A stretch of DNA of 64,000 nucleotides from contig JAQSYI010000031.1 of assembly GCA_029256185.1 (NCBI GenBank), positions 21,053 to 85,052 on the forward strand. The letters run 5' to 3'. The notes beneath the pieces are model-generated. The model saw only the letters and a list, made by a program, of their open reading frames with translations. It was not told where the DNA came from and did not search any database. Shown here piece after piece: positions 43,384-51,876 of the stretch; positions within the stretch are counted from its first letter, which is position 1; each line of letters begins with the position of its first letter. Origin of the DNA: Paenibacillaceae bacterium. Its GTDB lineage: Bacteria > Bacillota > Bacilli > Paenibacillales > NBRC-103111. A program made the position numbers and the translations under genes.

Positions 43384-45141
43384 TCAGACTGCGAAGCTGT
43401 TCATCAGCTTCATCAGTCCGGCGGATTCCTGCTCCAGCCGTTCGGAGGAACCGCGAATCTCCTTCATGGCCGAGACGGTTTCCACCGCCTGACCGGCGGC
43501 GCGCTCCGACAGGGTAGCGGAACGGTCGGCGATATCCCGCAGATTCTCCGCCTGGCTGACAATCTCCTCGGAGCCGGCGAAGGCCTCTTGCACGGCGGCG
43601 GACAGATCCGTCATCAGCTCGGATACACGATCCACCTCCACGGCGATCTCCTCGAACATGGCTCCGGCTTGCAAGGCGGCAGCTACTCCGGCCTGTGCCT
43701 TCATGGCATTATCCTGCATCAGGCCCGCCGCCTGCTGCGTTCCCTTGCGCAGCAGCTTGACCGATTCTGTGGCCCGCTCGGAGGACAGTCGGGACTCCTC
43801 AGCCAGCTTGCGCACCTCTTCGGCGACCACCGCGAAGCCCCGGCCATGCTCTCCAGCGCGGGCCGCTTCAATAGAAGCATTAAGCGCCAACAGGTTGGTC
43901 TGGCTGGCAATCTCGGTAATGAACCGGGCAATCTCGGAGATATGGGCCGCTTCCCGGTCCAGCTCGGACATCTGGGAGGCTGCCGTCTGAATATCCGCCA
44001 GTACAGCCTCCATATCCTTCATCGCCTTACCGATGACAGCAAGTCCTTGTCCGGCCTTCTCCGCAGAACGGGTGGAGGCCGATGCGGCCGCTTCACCGGA
44101 GGCCGCCGTCATGCGAATGGCAGCAGCCATCTCCTGCAGTGTCCCGGTCATGTGGCCTACCTTGATGCTCTGCTCCCTTGCTCCCTCATCCGTCAGATTA
44201 ACGGCCTCCGAAATCGCCAGTCCTGCCGACTCTGTCCTCACTGCCTGATCCAGCAGCACCCGAGAGGATTCCTCCACTACCCCGGTGGAATCAGCCAGCC
44301 GGTGAATCAGCTCCTTGAGCGATTCCATCATGCGGTCCACGGAGTTGGCCAGCTCTCCCAGCTCATCGGCCCGCTTGAGCCGCATGGGCTCTGCCCGCAG
44401 GTCGCCTGCAGCCACCTGTTCCGCCACTGCAGCAATCCGGCGGATGGGATTGGCGATCTGGCGGGAGATGAGCAGACCGAACACCGCGCCGCCGGCCGCT
44501 GAAATGACGATCATCAGCAACATGTTCGAGGAAGCCTTCTGGGTTTCTTCCTTCACCTTCAAGGTAGCCTGCTTGGCCTTCTCCGTATTATAAACTGTAA
44601 GCTCCTGAATGGCGTCCCCGATCTTGGCCAATTGCTCCTGGCCGGTGGCGAAGCGGAGATCATCGCCTCCACCGCCCGCAGCCGGCATCCCCCCGGGAGC
44701 AGATCCCGGATTGGCAGGCATATTGTTCATCATTTCCTGCAGAAACGGCACCATTTCTGTGGCATATTGGTTGAGCGACGTCTTGATCGTCTCAAAAAGC
44801 TCCTGCTCCCTGGCATCCATATTCCCTCCGCCGATCACGTTGAGCAGCTGAGTCAACTCCTCACGCTGCGCCTCCATAGCCTCAGCCATTTCCGCCTGGC
44901 TTTGTCCGGCAGATGTTCCCAGATACTGCATAAGGCCCTTTTCCATATTGCGGCTGGCATTCTGAAGCTGATTGAGGGAACTGATAGGCAAGACGGAATC
45001 CTCGTACATGGCGTTCATATCCTTGACGGCAGCGTCAAGCTGCCTAAAGCCCATTCCGCCTACGAACACCATTAATATGGTCATGAATATCACAAGCATG
45101 GCAATTTTTTGCGAGGTTTTACGATCTTGAAACCATTTCAT
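43384..45141 (-). CDS. Methyl-accepting chemotaxis protein
   Basis: 585 residues. TM1 at about 12-33 (IAMLVIFMTILMVFVGGMGF), an extracellular four-helix-type sensor with an odd Gly/Pro/Ala-rich insert (NPGSAPGGMPAAGGGGDD), TM2 near 205 (MLLMIVISAAGGAVFGLL), HAMP (RRIAAVAEQVAAGDL), then the signalling hairpin with IARFITEIASQTNLLALNASIEAARAGE. GGAGGG precedes the ATG. It binds CheW/CheA and controls flagellar rotation; ligand unknown. Confidence 0.95.
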   Translation of the reverse strand: MKWFQDRKTSQKIAMLVIFMTILMVFVGGMGFRQLDAAVKDMNAMYEDSVLPISSLNQLQNASRNMEKGLMQYLGTSAGQSQAEMAEAMEAQREELTQLLNVIGGGNMDAREQELFETIKTSLNQYATEMVPFLQEMMNNMPANPGSAPGGMPAAGGGGDDLRFATGQEQLAKIGDAIQELTVYNTEKAKQATLKVKEETQKASSNMLLMIVISAAGGAVFGLLISRQIANPIRRIAAVAEQVAAGDLRAEPMRLKRADELGELANSVDRMMESLKELIHRLADSTGVVEESSRVLLDQAVRTESAGLAISEAVNLTDEGAREQSIKVGHMTGTLQEMAAAIRMTAASGEAAASASTRSAEKAGQGLAVIGKAMKDMEAVLADIQTAASQMSELDREAAHISEIARFITEIASQTNLLALNASIEAARAGEHGRGFAVVAEEVRKLAEESRLSSERATESVKLLRKGTQQAAGLMQDNAMKAQAGVAAALQAGAMFEEIAVEVDRVSELMTDLSAAVQEAFAGSEEIVSQAENLRDIADRSATLSERAAGQAVETVSAMKEIRGSSERLEQESAGLMKLMNSFAV

Positions 45142-45452
45142 CCGCGGATCCCTCCATAAATTTGCTGCCTATATATGTATTAGAACAATCATAGGCCCAA
45201 AAAATGAAGAGCATCTGAAGCCAAGCTTAAAAGTTGCTGAAAATAGTTTAACTTTGTCTGAGTTTTGGACAAGGCAAAACCATGGGGTACACCGCCCGGC
45301 TGGAGTGAAATGAGGCAGACCCGGTTGGACTTTGAGAAAAATCTGGAGGAAAAATACAATCCGGTCCTTTTTACGTTGCTAAAGGGGCAACACCTTTCCT
45401 ATAGCGCTCCCGCTCCGCTTACTCATAACGAAAATTATTGACCTATCCAATA

Positions 45453-45553
45453 TTCTTCTTTACTCGCTCGTTTAACGGAAATTTTTTCCGTTATCCTTGC
45501 AATTTCTTCTTTACTCGCTCATTTTACGGAAATTTTTTCCGTTATGTTGCCCC
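45453..45553. repeat. Tandem repeat, period 51 bp, two units
   Basis: Units begin TTCTTCTTTACTCGCTC at 45453 and 45504. Each contains the inverted repeat ACGGAAA-TTT-TTTCCGT. A degenerate third unit (CTTACTCATAACGAAAATTA) precedes them. The rest of 45142-45612 shows no gene. Confidence 0.75.
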
Positions 45554-45597
45554 ATGTGTTTTTGTTTCGGTATTATGTACTTTTTGATCTGTCAAAG

Positions 45598-45634
45598 AAA
45601 AAGGCATCCGCTTCAATCCGCGGATGCCTTTTTT
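45598..45634. terminator. Bidirectional rho-independent terminator
   Basis: AAGGCATCCGC / GCGGATGCCTT stem with T-runs on both sides (TTTTTT on plus; TTTTTC on minus). It overlaps the last codons of the zinc-finger gene, whose stop lies in the loop. Confidence 0.9.
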
Positions 45635-46047
45635 CCTGCCCTGCCCTGCAGCTTGACGGAGCGTCTGGCCAGCTTCGCCAGCCTTGCCCGCAGCTGCTCC
45701 GTCCACTCCCTGTCTCCCAGCGCATCGCTTATGGCTAACAGATCCAGCGCCATGTCGATCTGGGAAGAGACCACCTCTCCCGGAGAATCCGTCTCCTCAT
45801 TATTCACGCAATTAGCGAACAATTCCGCAGGAGGCGGCATATCTGTATAATCACTGAAGTCTATATCCGCCACAAGATCTCCATGAGCGTATTCCGCCAG
45901 CATCTCGTATTCCATGAGTGCGAGATAGTGCACCTGCACCCGGCTGCATACCGGACACAGGAGGATGGGGACATTGTGAATCCTTGTACGGATATGCTTC
46001 AGAGTGCCCCGCGTTCCGATCATACTGGCGCCGCAGCAAAAGCTCAT
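45613..46047 (-). CDS. Small YgiT-like zinc-finger protein
   Basis: 144 residues from the ATG at 46047, six bases after GGAGGA; the ATG at 46053 touches the ribosome site. The N-terminal 60 residues carry CCG and CPVC pairs (MSFCCGASMIGTRGT...LLCPVCSRVQVHY), a probable zinc ribbon as in YgiT-type proteins. The remainder is acidic and helical (LALMEYEMLAEYAHGDLVADIDFSDYTD; MALDLLAISDALGDREW). Function unknown; no toxin partner is adjacent. Confidence 0.75.
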   Translation of the reverse strand: MSFCCGASMIGTRGTLKHIRTRIHNVPILLCPVCSRVQVHYLALMEYEMLAEYAHGDLVADIDFSDYTDMPPPAELFANCVNNEETDSPGEVVSSQIDMALDLLAISDALGDREWTEQLRARLAKLARRSVKLQGRAGKKASAD

Positions 46048-46175
46048 ATCCATTCCTCCGTTCTCCTAGCGGCTAAGAGGCTCGTGGCAAGACCCTTTTG
46101 ACATATGTATTCTGTTCCCGCCGATCCCATTCCTTCCGGCAATGTTTTCCTTCTTGCAAGACGGCTTTCTTTAGT

Positions 46176-46272
46176 GCGTATCTGAAAACCCGCTTGGGGA
46201 CATCCTTCACCTCCTTTTCGCCCCTTGCATCGTTCCTAACGCTTGAAGTACCCCCGGACTTTTCAGACACGC
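46176..46272. repeat. Possible small inverted-repeat element (MITE-like)
   Basis: GCGTATCTGAAAA at one end and TTTTCAGACACGC at the other are inverted repeats with one mismatch in 13. The 97-bp interior on the minus strand holds a perfect AGGAGGTGA ribosome site followed by a ten-codon reading frame (MSPSGFSDTH). No target duplication was identified. Confidence 0.4.
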
Positions 46273-46306
46273 CCTAGGAAAAATTACCCTATTCATCGAA
46301 TTTTTC

Positions 46307-46334
46307 TTGCATTTTTTGCCCATGCTTGTAATAG
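46307..46334 (+). promoter_or_regulatory. Possible promoter of the GH15 gene
   Basis: TTGCAT at 46307 and TAATAG at 46329 with a 16-bp spacer, about 25 bp before the start codon. Moderate match only. Confidence 0.4.
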
Positions 46335-46360
46335 TAGATTAATAGAAGGGACGTGACAAC

Positions 46361-48361
46361 ATGCCTCGACATTATTCGATCGGCAACGGCAATTTTCTGA
46401 TCAACCTGGACGATCATTCTTTTATCCGTGATATCTATTACCCGTTCGTGGGCCAGCTCAATCATGTAGGCGGCTATCAATGCCGCGTGGGCATGTGGGT
46501 AGACAGCCGGTTCGCCTGGTTCTCCGATCCTGACTGGACCTTTCATCACGCCTATGAGGAAGACTCTCTCATTACCAATCTTACCGGGGTCCATAAGGGA
46601 CTGGGAATTTCTCTTACGATTAATGATGGGGTCCATCAGCGGGAATCTATCTATATCAAGCGCATTATCATCAAGAACGAGTTGGATACGGAACGGGAGG
46701 TCCGTTTCTTCTTCCAGCAGGATATGATGATCAATGAGACGGAGGTTGGCGACACAGCCGTCTATTATCCTTCCAACAATACGCTTTTCCATTATAAGAA
46801 GGACCGCTACTTCATGTTCAACGGCCTGGCCGGCACCGATGGCATCTACCAATACACCACCGGAGTCAAGCGGTTCCATGGCGCAGAGGGGACGTGGCGG
46901 GATGCGGAGGACGGCGTCCTAAGCGGCAACGGCATCTCCCAGGGCTCGGTGGACAGCACCATCAGCTTCCGGCTGATGGTTCCCGCTGGAGGCGAAGCCA
47001 CGCTTTATTATTGGATGAGCGTCGGCAAGACACTGGAAGACGTGAAGAAGCTGGACCAATACGTGAAGGACAGCCATCCGGGCAAGCTGCTGGACCGGGT
47101 GAAGATCTACTGGCAGCGCTGGGTCAACAAGTCGGAGCGGTATTACGGGGATTTGCCGGAGGATGTTGTGAAGCTGTTCAAGCACAGTCTTCTCATCGTC
47201 CGCACCCAGATGGATGCCAACGGGGCTATCGTTGCCGCCAATGATACAGACATTTTGATGCACAACCGTGACCATTACAGCTATATGTGGCCGCGGGACG
47301 GGGCACTGGTGGCTTACGCCATGTCCATGGCCGGCTACTCCGGCATGGTGGCGCCCTTCTTCAAGTTCTGCTCGGATGCCCTGACTCCCGAAGGATTCCT
47401 TCACCACAAGTACAATCCGGACGGTACAGTTGGCTCCAGCTGGCATCCCTACATCTATGAGGGAGTCACCCGCCTGCCCATCCAGGAAGACGAAACCGCT
47501 CTGGTGCTGTTCGCCTTGTGGCAGGACTTCGCCAAGCACGGCAATATCGAGCTGCCCCAGTCCGTCTTCCGCACCCTGATCCGCCGCGCCGCCCGCTTCC
47601 TTACAGCCTTCGTCGAACCGGAGCTGGGACTGCCCAAGCCCAGCTATGACCTGTGGGAGGAGCGCTATGGCATTTTCACGTTCACCTGTTCAGCCGTCTA
47701 CGGCGGATTGGTGGCCGCCTCCAACTTCTGCAACCTGTTCGGAGACGATGACCGTAGCCGCAGATTTCTTCAAGCGGCGCTGAATATCCGCACTGCGATG
47801 CTTGAGCATCTGTGGGATGAGAACCTGGGCAGATTCGTCCGCGGGCTCTATCAGGAGGACGGCAAGTGGGTCAAGGATACCACCCTGGAGAGCAGCATCT
47901 ACGGCATCTTCGAGTTCGGGGTGCTGCCGGCCGACGACCCCTGTGTGGTCCGGACAATGACCGCCATCAAGGAAGGGCTGGCAGCCAAAACCCAGGTGGG
48001 CGGCATTGCCCGTTATTATCACGATTACTACTTCCAGCGGAGCTCCAATATTGAGCAAGTACCCGGCAACCCGTGGATCATCTGCACCCTGTGGACAGCA
48101 GAGTGGGAGATTGAGATGGCCAAGACTGTCGCAGATCTGGCCGAACCCCGGAGAACATTGGAATGGGTCGCCATGCATGCCATGGAGAGCGGCATTCTTC
48201 CGGAGCAGTTGGACCCCTTCGACGGCAGCCCTGTTTCCGTGGCTCCCCTCACCTGGTCCCATGCCACCTTCGTGTTGGCGGTGGTTAAATATGCCAGCAA
48301 GTACCGGAAATTAAGCGCCGCGTCTGATGTAACCTTTAATGGCATTCAAGGGTTCATCTGA
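46361..48361 (+). CDS. GH15 family glucoamylase/trehalase-like hydrolase
   Basis: 666 residues, no signal peptide. An N-terminal beta-sandwich (HYSIGNGNFLINLDDHSFIRDIYYPFVGQLNHVGGY) and a catalytic (alpha/alpha)6 barrel from about 270. HNRDHYSYMWPRDGALVAYAM is the substrate-binding loop; the general acid is probably the first Glu of DLWEERYG and the base the Glu in GILPEQLDPF. It should release glucose from alpha-glucans or related glucosides in the cytoplasm. It is transcribed alone, with a terminator 14 bp after the stop. Confidence 0.92.
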   Translation: MPRHYSIGNGNFLINLDDHSFIRDIYYPFVGQLNHVGGYQCRVGMWVDSRFAWFSDPDWTFHHAYEEDSLITNLTGVHKGLGISLTINDGVHQRESIYIKRIIIKNELDTEREVRFFFQQDMMINETEVGDTAVYYPSNNTLFHYKKDRYFMFNGLAGTDGIYQYTTGVKRFHGAEGTWRDAEDGVLSGNGISQGSVDSTISFRLMVPAGGEATLYYWMSVGKTLEDVKKLDQYVKDSHPGKLLDRVKIYWQRWVNKSERYYGDLPEDVVKLFKHSLLIVRTQMDANGAIVAANDTDILMHNRDHYSYMWPRDGALVAYAMSMAGYSGMVAPFFKFCSDALTPEGFLHHKYNPDGTVGSSWHPYIYEGVTRLPIQEDETALVLFALWQDFAKHGNIELPQSVFRTLIRRAARFLTAFVEPELGLPKPSYDLWEERYGIFTFTCSAVYGGLVAASNFCNLFGDDDRSRRFLQAALNIRTAMLEHLWDENLGRFVRGLYQEDGKWVKDTTLESSIYGIFEFGVLPADDPCVVRTMTAIKEGLAAKTQVGGIARYYHDYYFQRSSNIEQVPGNPWIICTLWTAEWEIEMAKTVADLAEPRRTLEWVAMHAMESGILPEQLDPFDGSPVSVAPLTWSHATFVLAVVKYASKYRKLSAASDVTFNGIQGFI

Positions 48362-48374
48362 CGCGGCGGACATG

Positions 48375-48420
48375 GGAAACGGCAGCCGTTTACTACCACC
48401 GCTGCCGTTTCCTTTCATTC
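48375..48420 (+). terminator. Terminator of the GH15 gene
   Basis: GGAAACGGCAGC / GCTGCCGTTTCC, a 12-bp perfect stem, followed by TTTCATTC on the plus strand. It sits between the convergent GH15 and GcvH-like genes. Confidence 0.8.
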
Positions 48421-48768
48421 AAACTGCTGTAAGGGTGCCTCCTGCACCTCCAGCAGCCAGCTCTGACCGGCTGGAAGCTGATGAAGAAGGCCGGGATTGC
48501 GCTCCACCTGCCGGTTCACCCGGATGATTTTGCCCGAGAGAGGGGCTGGCAGCTCGATTTCCTGAGACAGCAGCTCCAGAAGCAGACACTCATGTCCCTG
48601 GAGGATATGATCCCCTTCTTCCGGCAGTTCCACGTGGAGAATGAGCCCGCAGGCATCAAGTGCCGCTTCCGTCAGGCCGATCACCGCTATACCGGCATCT
48701 GCCCGCTTCATCCAGAGCCAAGAAGGCAGCCCGGACAGGTTTTGACCGTTCACCACATATTGTTCCAC
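48415..48768 (-). CDS. GcvH-like (lipoyl-domain fold) protein lacking the lipoyl lysine
   Basis: About 117 residues from the GTG at 48768 behind AAAAGGGGC; the ATG at 48798 has no ribosome site. It follows the H-protein plan: AGIAVIGLTEAALDACGLILHVELPEEGDHILQGHECLLLE...LPAPLSGKIIRVNRQVERNPGLLHQLPAGQSWLLEVQ. Where GcvH has ESVKAVSDLYAPVSG, this protein has ELLSQEIELPAPLSG, so the modified Lys is replaced by Ser. It cannot carry lipoate at the usual site. A lipoate ligase gene lies 1.8 kb away on the same strand. It may be a decoy, a regulatory H-like protein or a degenerate paralogue. Confidence 0.75.
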   Translation of the reverse strand: MEQYVVNGQNLSGLPSWLWMKRADAGIAVIGLTEAALDACGLILHVELPEEGDHILQGHECLLLELLSQEIELPAPLSGKIIRVNRQVERNPGLLHQLPAGQSWLLEVQEAPLQQFE

Positions 48769-48810
48769 CGCGGAAACGCCCCTTTTACATACTTCCATAT
48801 ATTATTTTTT

Positions 48811-48864
48811 AAGCCGGATGCAATTACATCGGATCATACTATCCTTAAAGCCGGATGCAATTAC
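48811..48864. promoter_or_regulatory. Two 17-bp direct repeats in a divergent promoter region
   Basis: AAGCCGGATGCAATTAC occurs exactly at 48811-48827 and 48848-48864, 37 bp apart, between the GcvH-like start (minus) and the chemoreceptor start (plus). The placement fits a regulator binding site affecting both genes. Confidence 0.55.
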
Positions 48865-48930
48865 TTTCGCAGAAGAACTTGGCCTTAAGCCAAGGCTCCC
48901 CAAGCAAGACAGTTGAAAGGAGCAAGTCTG

Positions 48931-50418
48931 ATGAGCACAACAGCAAGCGCCTATAACTTGAAAAAAGTAAGTAAAACCAATCTCACCGTCATTTTCATTG
49001 CAAGCCTGCTGATCCTGGTGGAGGGATACCTCTATAACGGGATGAGCCAGATTCTGCTGGAGAACGGCATCCGCATTGCAGTGATTCTCTCCGTCAGCAC
49101 TGCCCTGTATTTCACTCCGGTCAAGGAACAGATCAAGGGAGGCGTGTTCGGAACAGTGATTGCCCTGGTCGCCTTCCAGGCCAATGTCATGGATACCCCG
49201 TCCATCGCCAGCTTCTACTTGCTGTTCGTGGCTTTTGCCATGTCCGCTCTCTACTTCCGGAAGGGACTGGTGCTTTATATGTCCGCTCTGGTGAATGCCA
49301 TTATCATTATCGCTTTCATTACCGACCCGTCCGCTCTGGCCAACTCCACCGGTGAAGCTTCCGGCCTGACCAGGATGCTGGTCTACTTCAATACCTCCGC
49401 CACTCTCATCTTTCTTCTGACCAAATGGGGAAACGACCTGCTCGCCTCCATCACTGGCAAGGAAGAAGAATCATCACGGCTGCTTAGCAAACTGAATGTG
49501 ACCATGGACAAGCTGCAGGAGGTGTCCCAGGTGCTGGACGGCGACCTCAACCGGTATTCAGGCCATATTCACACCATCAAGCATACCAATGACGGCCTCA
49601 AAGCAGCCGTTTCAGAGGTAGCCGCGGGCGTTCAGGAGCAAGCCGTCAATATCGGCGGCATTCGGGATACGGTGCTGGATACAACCGAGCTGGTAACGAG
49701 AGCCAAGGACATCTCCCATGTTCTCTCCCTCAACTCTGCGGACATGATGGAGCAAGTCCGGGAAGGCTCAGGCAAGATGACCGAGATGAACCGGCAGATG
49801 CAGGAAACAGGCCGTTCAGTGGAACAAGCCATGGCTACGATGGAGGTGCTGCAGCAGAGCGTGGGGGAGATTACCGACCTGTTGCAAAATGTCACTCATA
49901 TTGCCAAGCAAACCAACCTGCTCGCTCTTAACGCGGGCATTGAGGCGGCCCGGGCAGGCGAGCATGGCAGGGGGTTTGCCGTTGTAGCCCACGAAGTGAG
50001 AAAGCTTGCGGAGGAAAGCTCCTCCTTGGTAGCCAATATCCATGCCATCACCACAGATGTAACGGCCAAGATGGACCAGACCGCTGTCAATGTGCAGAGC
50101 GGCGCCCAGGCCATTGGAACTGTGGAACAGGTTGTGCAGGAGCTGGCAGGCTTCTTCGGCAGGCTGCAGCATACCTTCGAAGAGGAAAGTACGGCGCTCA
50201 GCTCCGAGATTGATCTGATTAACCAGGTGTTCGGCCATTTTATTGCCATTAACGGACAATTGGAGAGCATCTCCGCCATCTCGCAGGAACACGCCGCAAC
50301 CAACGAGCAATTTCTGGCTTCCATTGAGAACCAGAATGGGGATATGGAGAACATGCTGACCAGTATCAGGACCATTACGGCAAAATGGGATGAATTGCAG
50401 TCCATTCTGGTGCAATGA
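48931..50418 (+). CDS. Membrane-bound methyl-accepting chemotaxis protein without extracellular domain
   Basis: 495 residues. The ATG at 48931 is nine bases after AAAGGAG. Five or six closely spaced N-terminal helices (LTVIFIASLLILVEGYLY to LIFLLTKWGNDLL) with very short loops replace the usual periplasmic sensor, followed directly by the signalling domain (LQNVTHIAKQTNLLALNAGIEAARAGEHGRGFAVVAHEVRKLAEE). No HAMP is evident. It may sense membrane state or an internal signal. It is divergent from the GcvH-like gene. Confidence 0.92.
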   Translation: MSTTASAYNLKKVSKTNLTVIFIASLLILVEGYLYNGMSQILLENGIRIAVILSVSTALYFTPVKEQIKGGVFGTVIALVAFQANVMDTPSIASFYLLFVAFAMSALYFRKGLVLYMSALVNAIIIIAFITDPSALANSTGEASGLTRMLVYFNTSATLIFLLTKWGNDLLASITGKEEESSRLLSKLNVTMDKLQEVSQVLDGDLNRYSGHIHTIKHTNDGLKAAVSEVAAGVQEQAVNIGGIRDTVLDTTELVTRAKDISHVLSLNSADMMEQVREGSGKMTEMNRQMQETGRSVEQAMATMEVLQQSVGEITDLLQNVTHIAKQTNLLALNAGIEAARAGEHGRGFAVVAHEVRKLAEESSSLVANIHAITTDVTAKMDQTAVNVQSGAQAIGTVEQVVQELAGFFGRLQHTFEEESTALSSEIDLINQVFGHFIAINGQLESISAISQEHAATNEQFLASIENQNGDMENMLTSIRTITAKWDELQSILVQ

Positions 50419-50498
50419 GAGAGTGATCGAGAAACCGGGAAGGGATAAAGATAAAGCCGATACCTCCGCATGCTCCTCCATCCGGGGGCCGCGCTTTC

Positions 50499-50514
50499 CA
50501 AGGGAATTCCCTTG
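50499..50514. other. Perfect 16-bp palindrome
   Basis: CAAGGGAATTCCCTTG lies between the convergent chemoreceptor and lipoate ligase genes. No T-run follows. A DNA-binding site is unlikely in a convergent gap; it may be a short 3' hairpin. Confidence 0.35.
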
Positions 50515-50601
50515 ATGAATCGTCCGAAGTCTTCCGCTGTTCCCTTCCCGCTATTATGAGCTGCTCACGAACACATTGCCGCCTCCACTTAACCTTGGCT
50601 C

Positions 50602-51591
50602 CTAGAACATCAGCTCCAGCCACTGCTCCGGGGTGACGGGTCCCAGATAATAAGGCAGATCCACATGCTCCAGCAGTCCCCGGAGTGCATTCTCCTCATA
50701 TTTGACCCCTGCAAGCTTGCCGGCAAGCTCAGTTACATCCCCTGCGCCGAAGAAATCCCCATAGATGACGGCCTCCGTTATCACTCCTCCGGCTACGTTC
50801 AGGCGGATATCGTAGGTCCCTGCTCCCTCCAGCCGTTTGGTCCTCTGCACGTTGAAGGCCGGTGACCGCCCATAATTCCAATCCCAATTGCGGTAACGTT
50901 CATCCGCCAGCCTCTGGACACCCTCCCACTCTTCCGGGGACAGCTTGTACTCGGGAACAGCATCGCCGCCAAAGATGGAGACAAGCAGCTTTTGCTTGAA
51001 TTGCTCCATAGTGACAGGCTCCTCCAAAAACTCGGAAATGTTGGCTACCCGGCTGCGGATGGATTTGACCCCTTTTGACTTCATCTTCTCCTGGTTCACG
51101 TTCAAGGCCGATACCACATTGTCTATCTCCGAATTCAGCATGAGCGTGCCGTGGCTGAACATCCTTCCTTTGGTGACGAACTGGGCATTCCCGGAAATTT
51201 TCCGCTCCCCCACCTGAATATCATTGCGTCCCGTCAGCTCAGCCTGCACTCCCAGCTTATGAAGGGCCTCTACCACCGGGCCGGTGAACTTGCGGTAGTT
51301 ATGAAAGGACTTGCCGTCATCCGCCGTGATGAAGCTGAAGTTGAGGTTGCCCAGATCATGATAGACCGCCCCGCCCCCGGACAGCCTTCTTACCACATGG
51401 ATGCCATGCTCCTTCACATAAGCGCCATTGATCTCTTCAAGAGTGTTCTGGTTCTTCCCGATAATGATCGACGGCTCATTGATATAGAACAGCAGGAAAT
51501 CCTCCCGGGACTGCACATTCTTCAGTACATACTCCTCCAGCGCCAGATTTCGGGCCGGGTCTGTGATGCCGAGGTTATCAATAAACAGCAT
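50602..51591 (-). CDS. lplJ: Lipoate-protein ligase
   Basis: 329 residues, LplA/LplJ family. The core has RRLSGGGAVYHDLGNLNFSFI (lipoyl-AMP binding) and GERKISGNAQFVTKG with the conserved active-site Lys. The C-terminal accessory domain (KRLEGAGTYDIRLNVAGGVITEAVIYGDFFGAGDVTELAGKLAG) is present, so it can activate free lipoate and transfer it to E2 subunits or GcvH. AAAGGGGAAGG lies upstream. Regulation is not apparent. The nearby GcvH-like protein lacks the target lysine, so it is not an ordinary substrate. Confidence 0.93.
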   Translation of the reverse strand: MLFIDNLGITDPARNLALEEYVLKNVQSREDFLLFYINEPSIIIGKNQNTLEEINGAYVKEHGIHVVRRLSGGGAVYHDLGNLNFSFITADDGKSFHNYRKFTGPVVEALHKLGVQAELTGRNDIQVGERKISGNAQFVTKGRMFSHGTLMLNSEIDNVVSALNVNQEKMKSKGVKSIRSRVANISEFLEEPVTMEQFKQKLLVSIFGGDAVPEYKLSPEEWEGVQRLADERYRNWDWNYGRSPAFNVQRTKRLEGAGTYDIRLNVAGGVITEAVIYGDFFGAGDVTELAGKLAGVKYEENALRGLLEHVDLPYYLGPVTPEQWLELMF

Positions 51592-51746
51592 GGGAATCCT
51601 TCCCCTTTCCTAGGATCGATATAGTACCTACTATAACCGAAATGGCCTCTGCTGTTCCACTGGGACAACAAGGCGCCGGGGGAGCAAGGAGCCAAGGAGC
51701 CATGGGGCCGATGCCGGCGTGTGGAAAATGCAAAATGAAACGGAAA

Positions 51747-51777
51747 AAGCCGCAGGACATTAGGCTGCCTGCGGCTT
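51747..51777 (-). terminator. Terminator of leuA
   Basis: On the minus strand AAGCCGCAG / CTGCGGCTT is followed by TTTTTCCG, about 100 bp beyond the leuA stop. No gene is visible in 51592-51876 apart from this. Confidence 0.85.
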
Positions 51778-51876
51778 ATACAATCGTTGTGATTCATCAC
51801 TCAGATCCATACATACTTGCCAGGTGCGGCTTTCTCTTTTGAGACAGCTTACCGCCGTGAAACCGTCCTGAGGGTT

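Noticed and set aside
46073..46270. 65-codon frame before the zinc-finger gene
   Set aside because: Crosses the inverted-repeat element, has no ribosome site at its own start; only the internal ten-codon frame has one.
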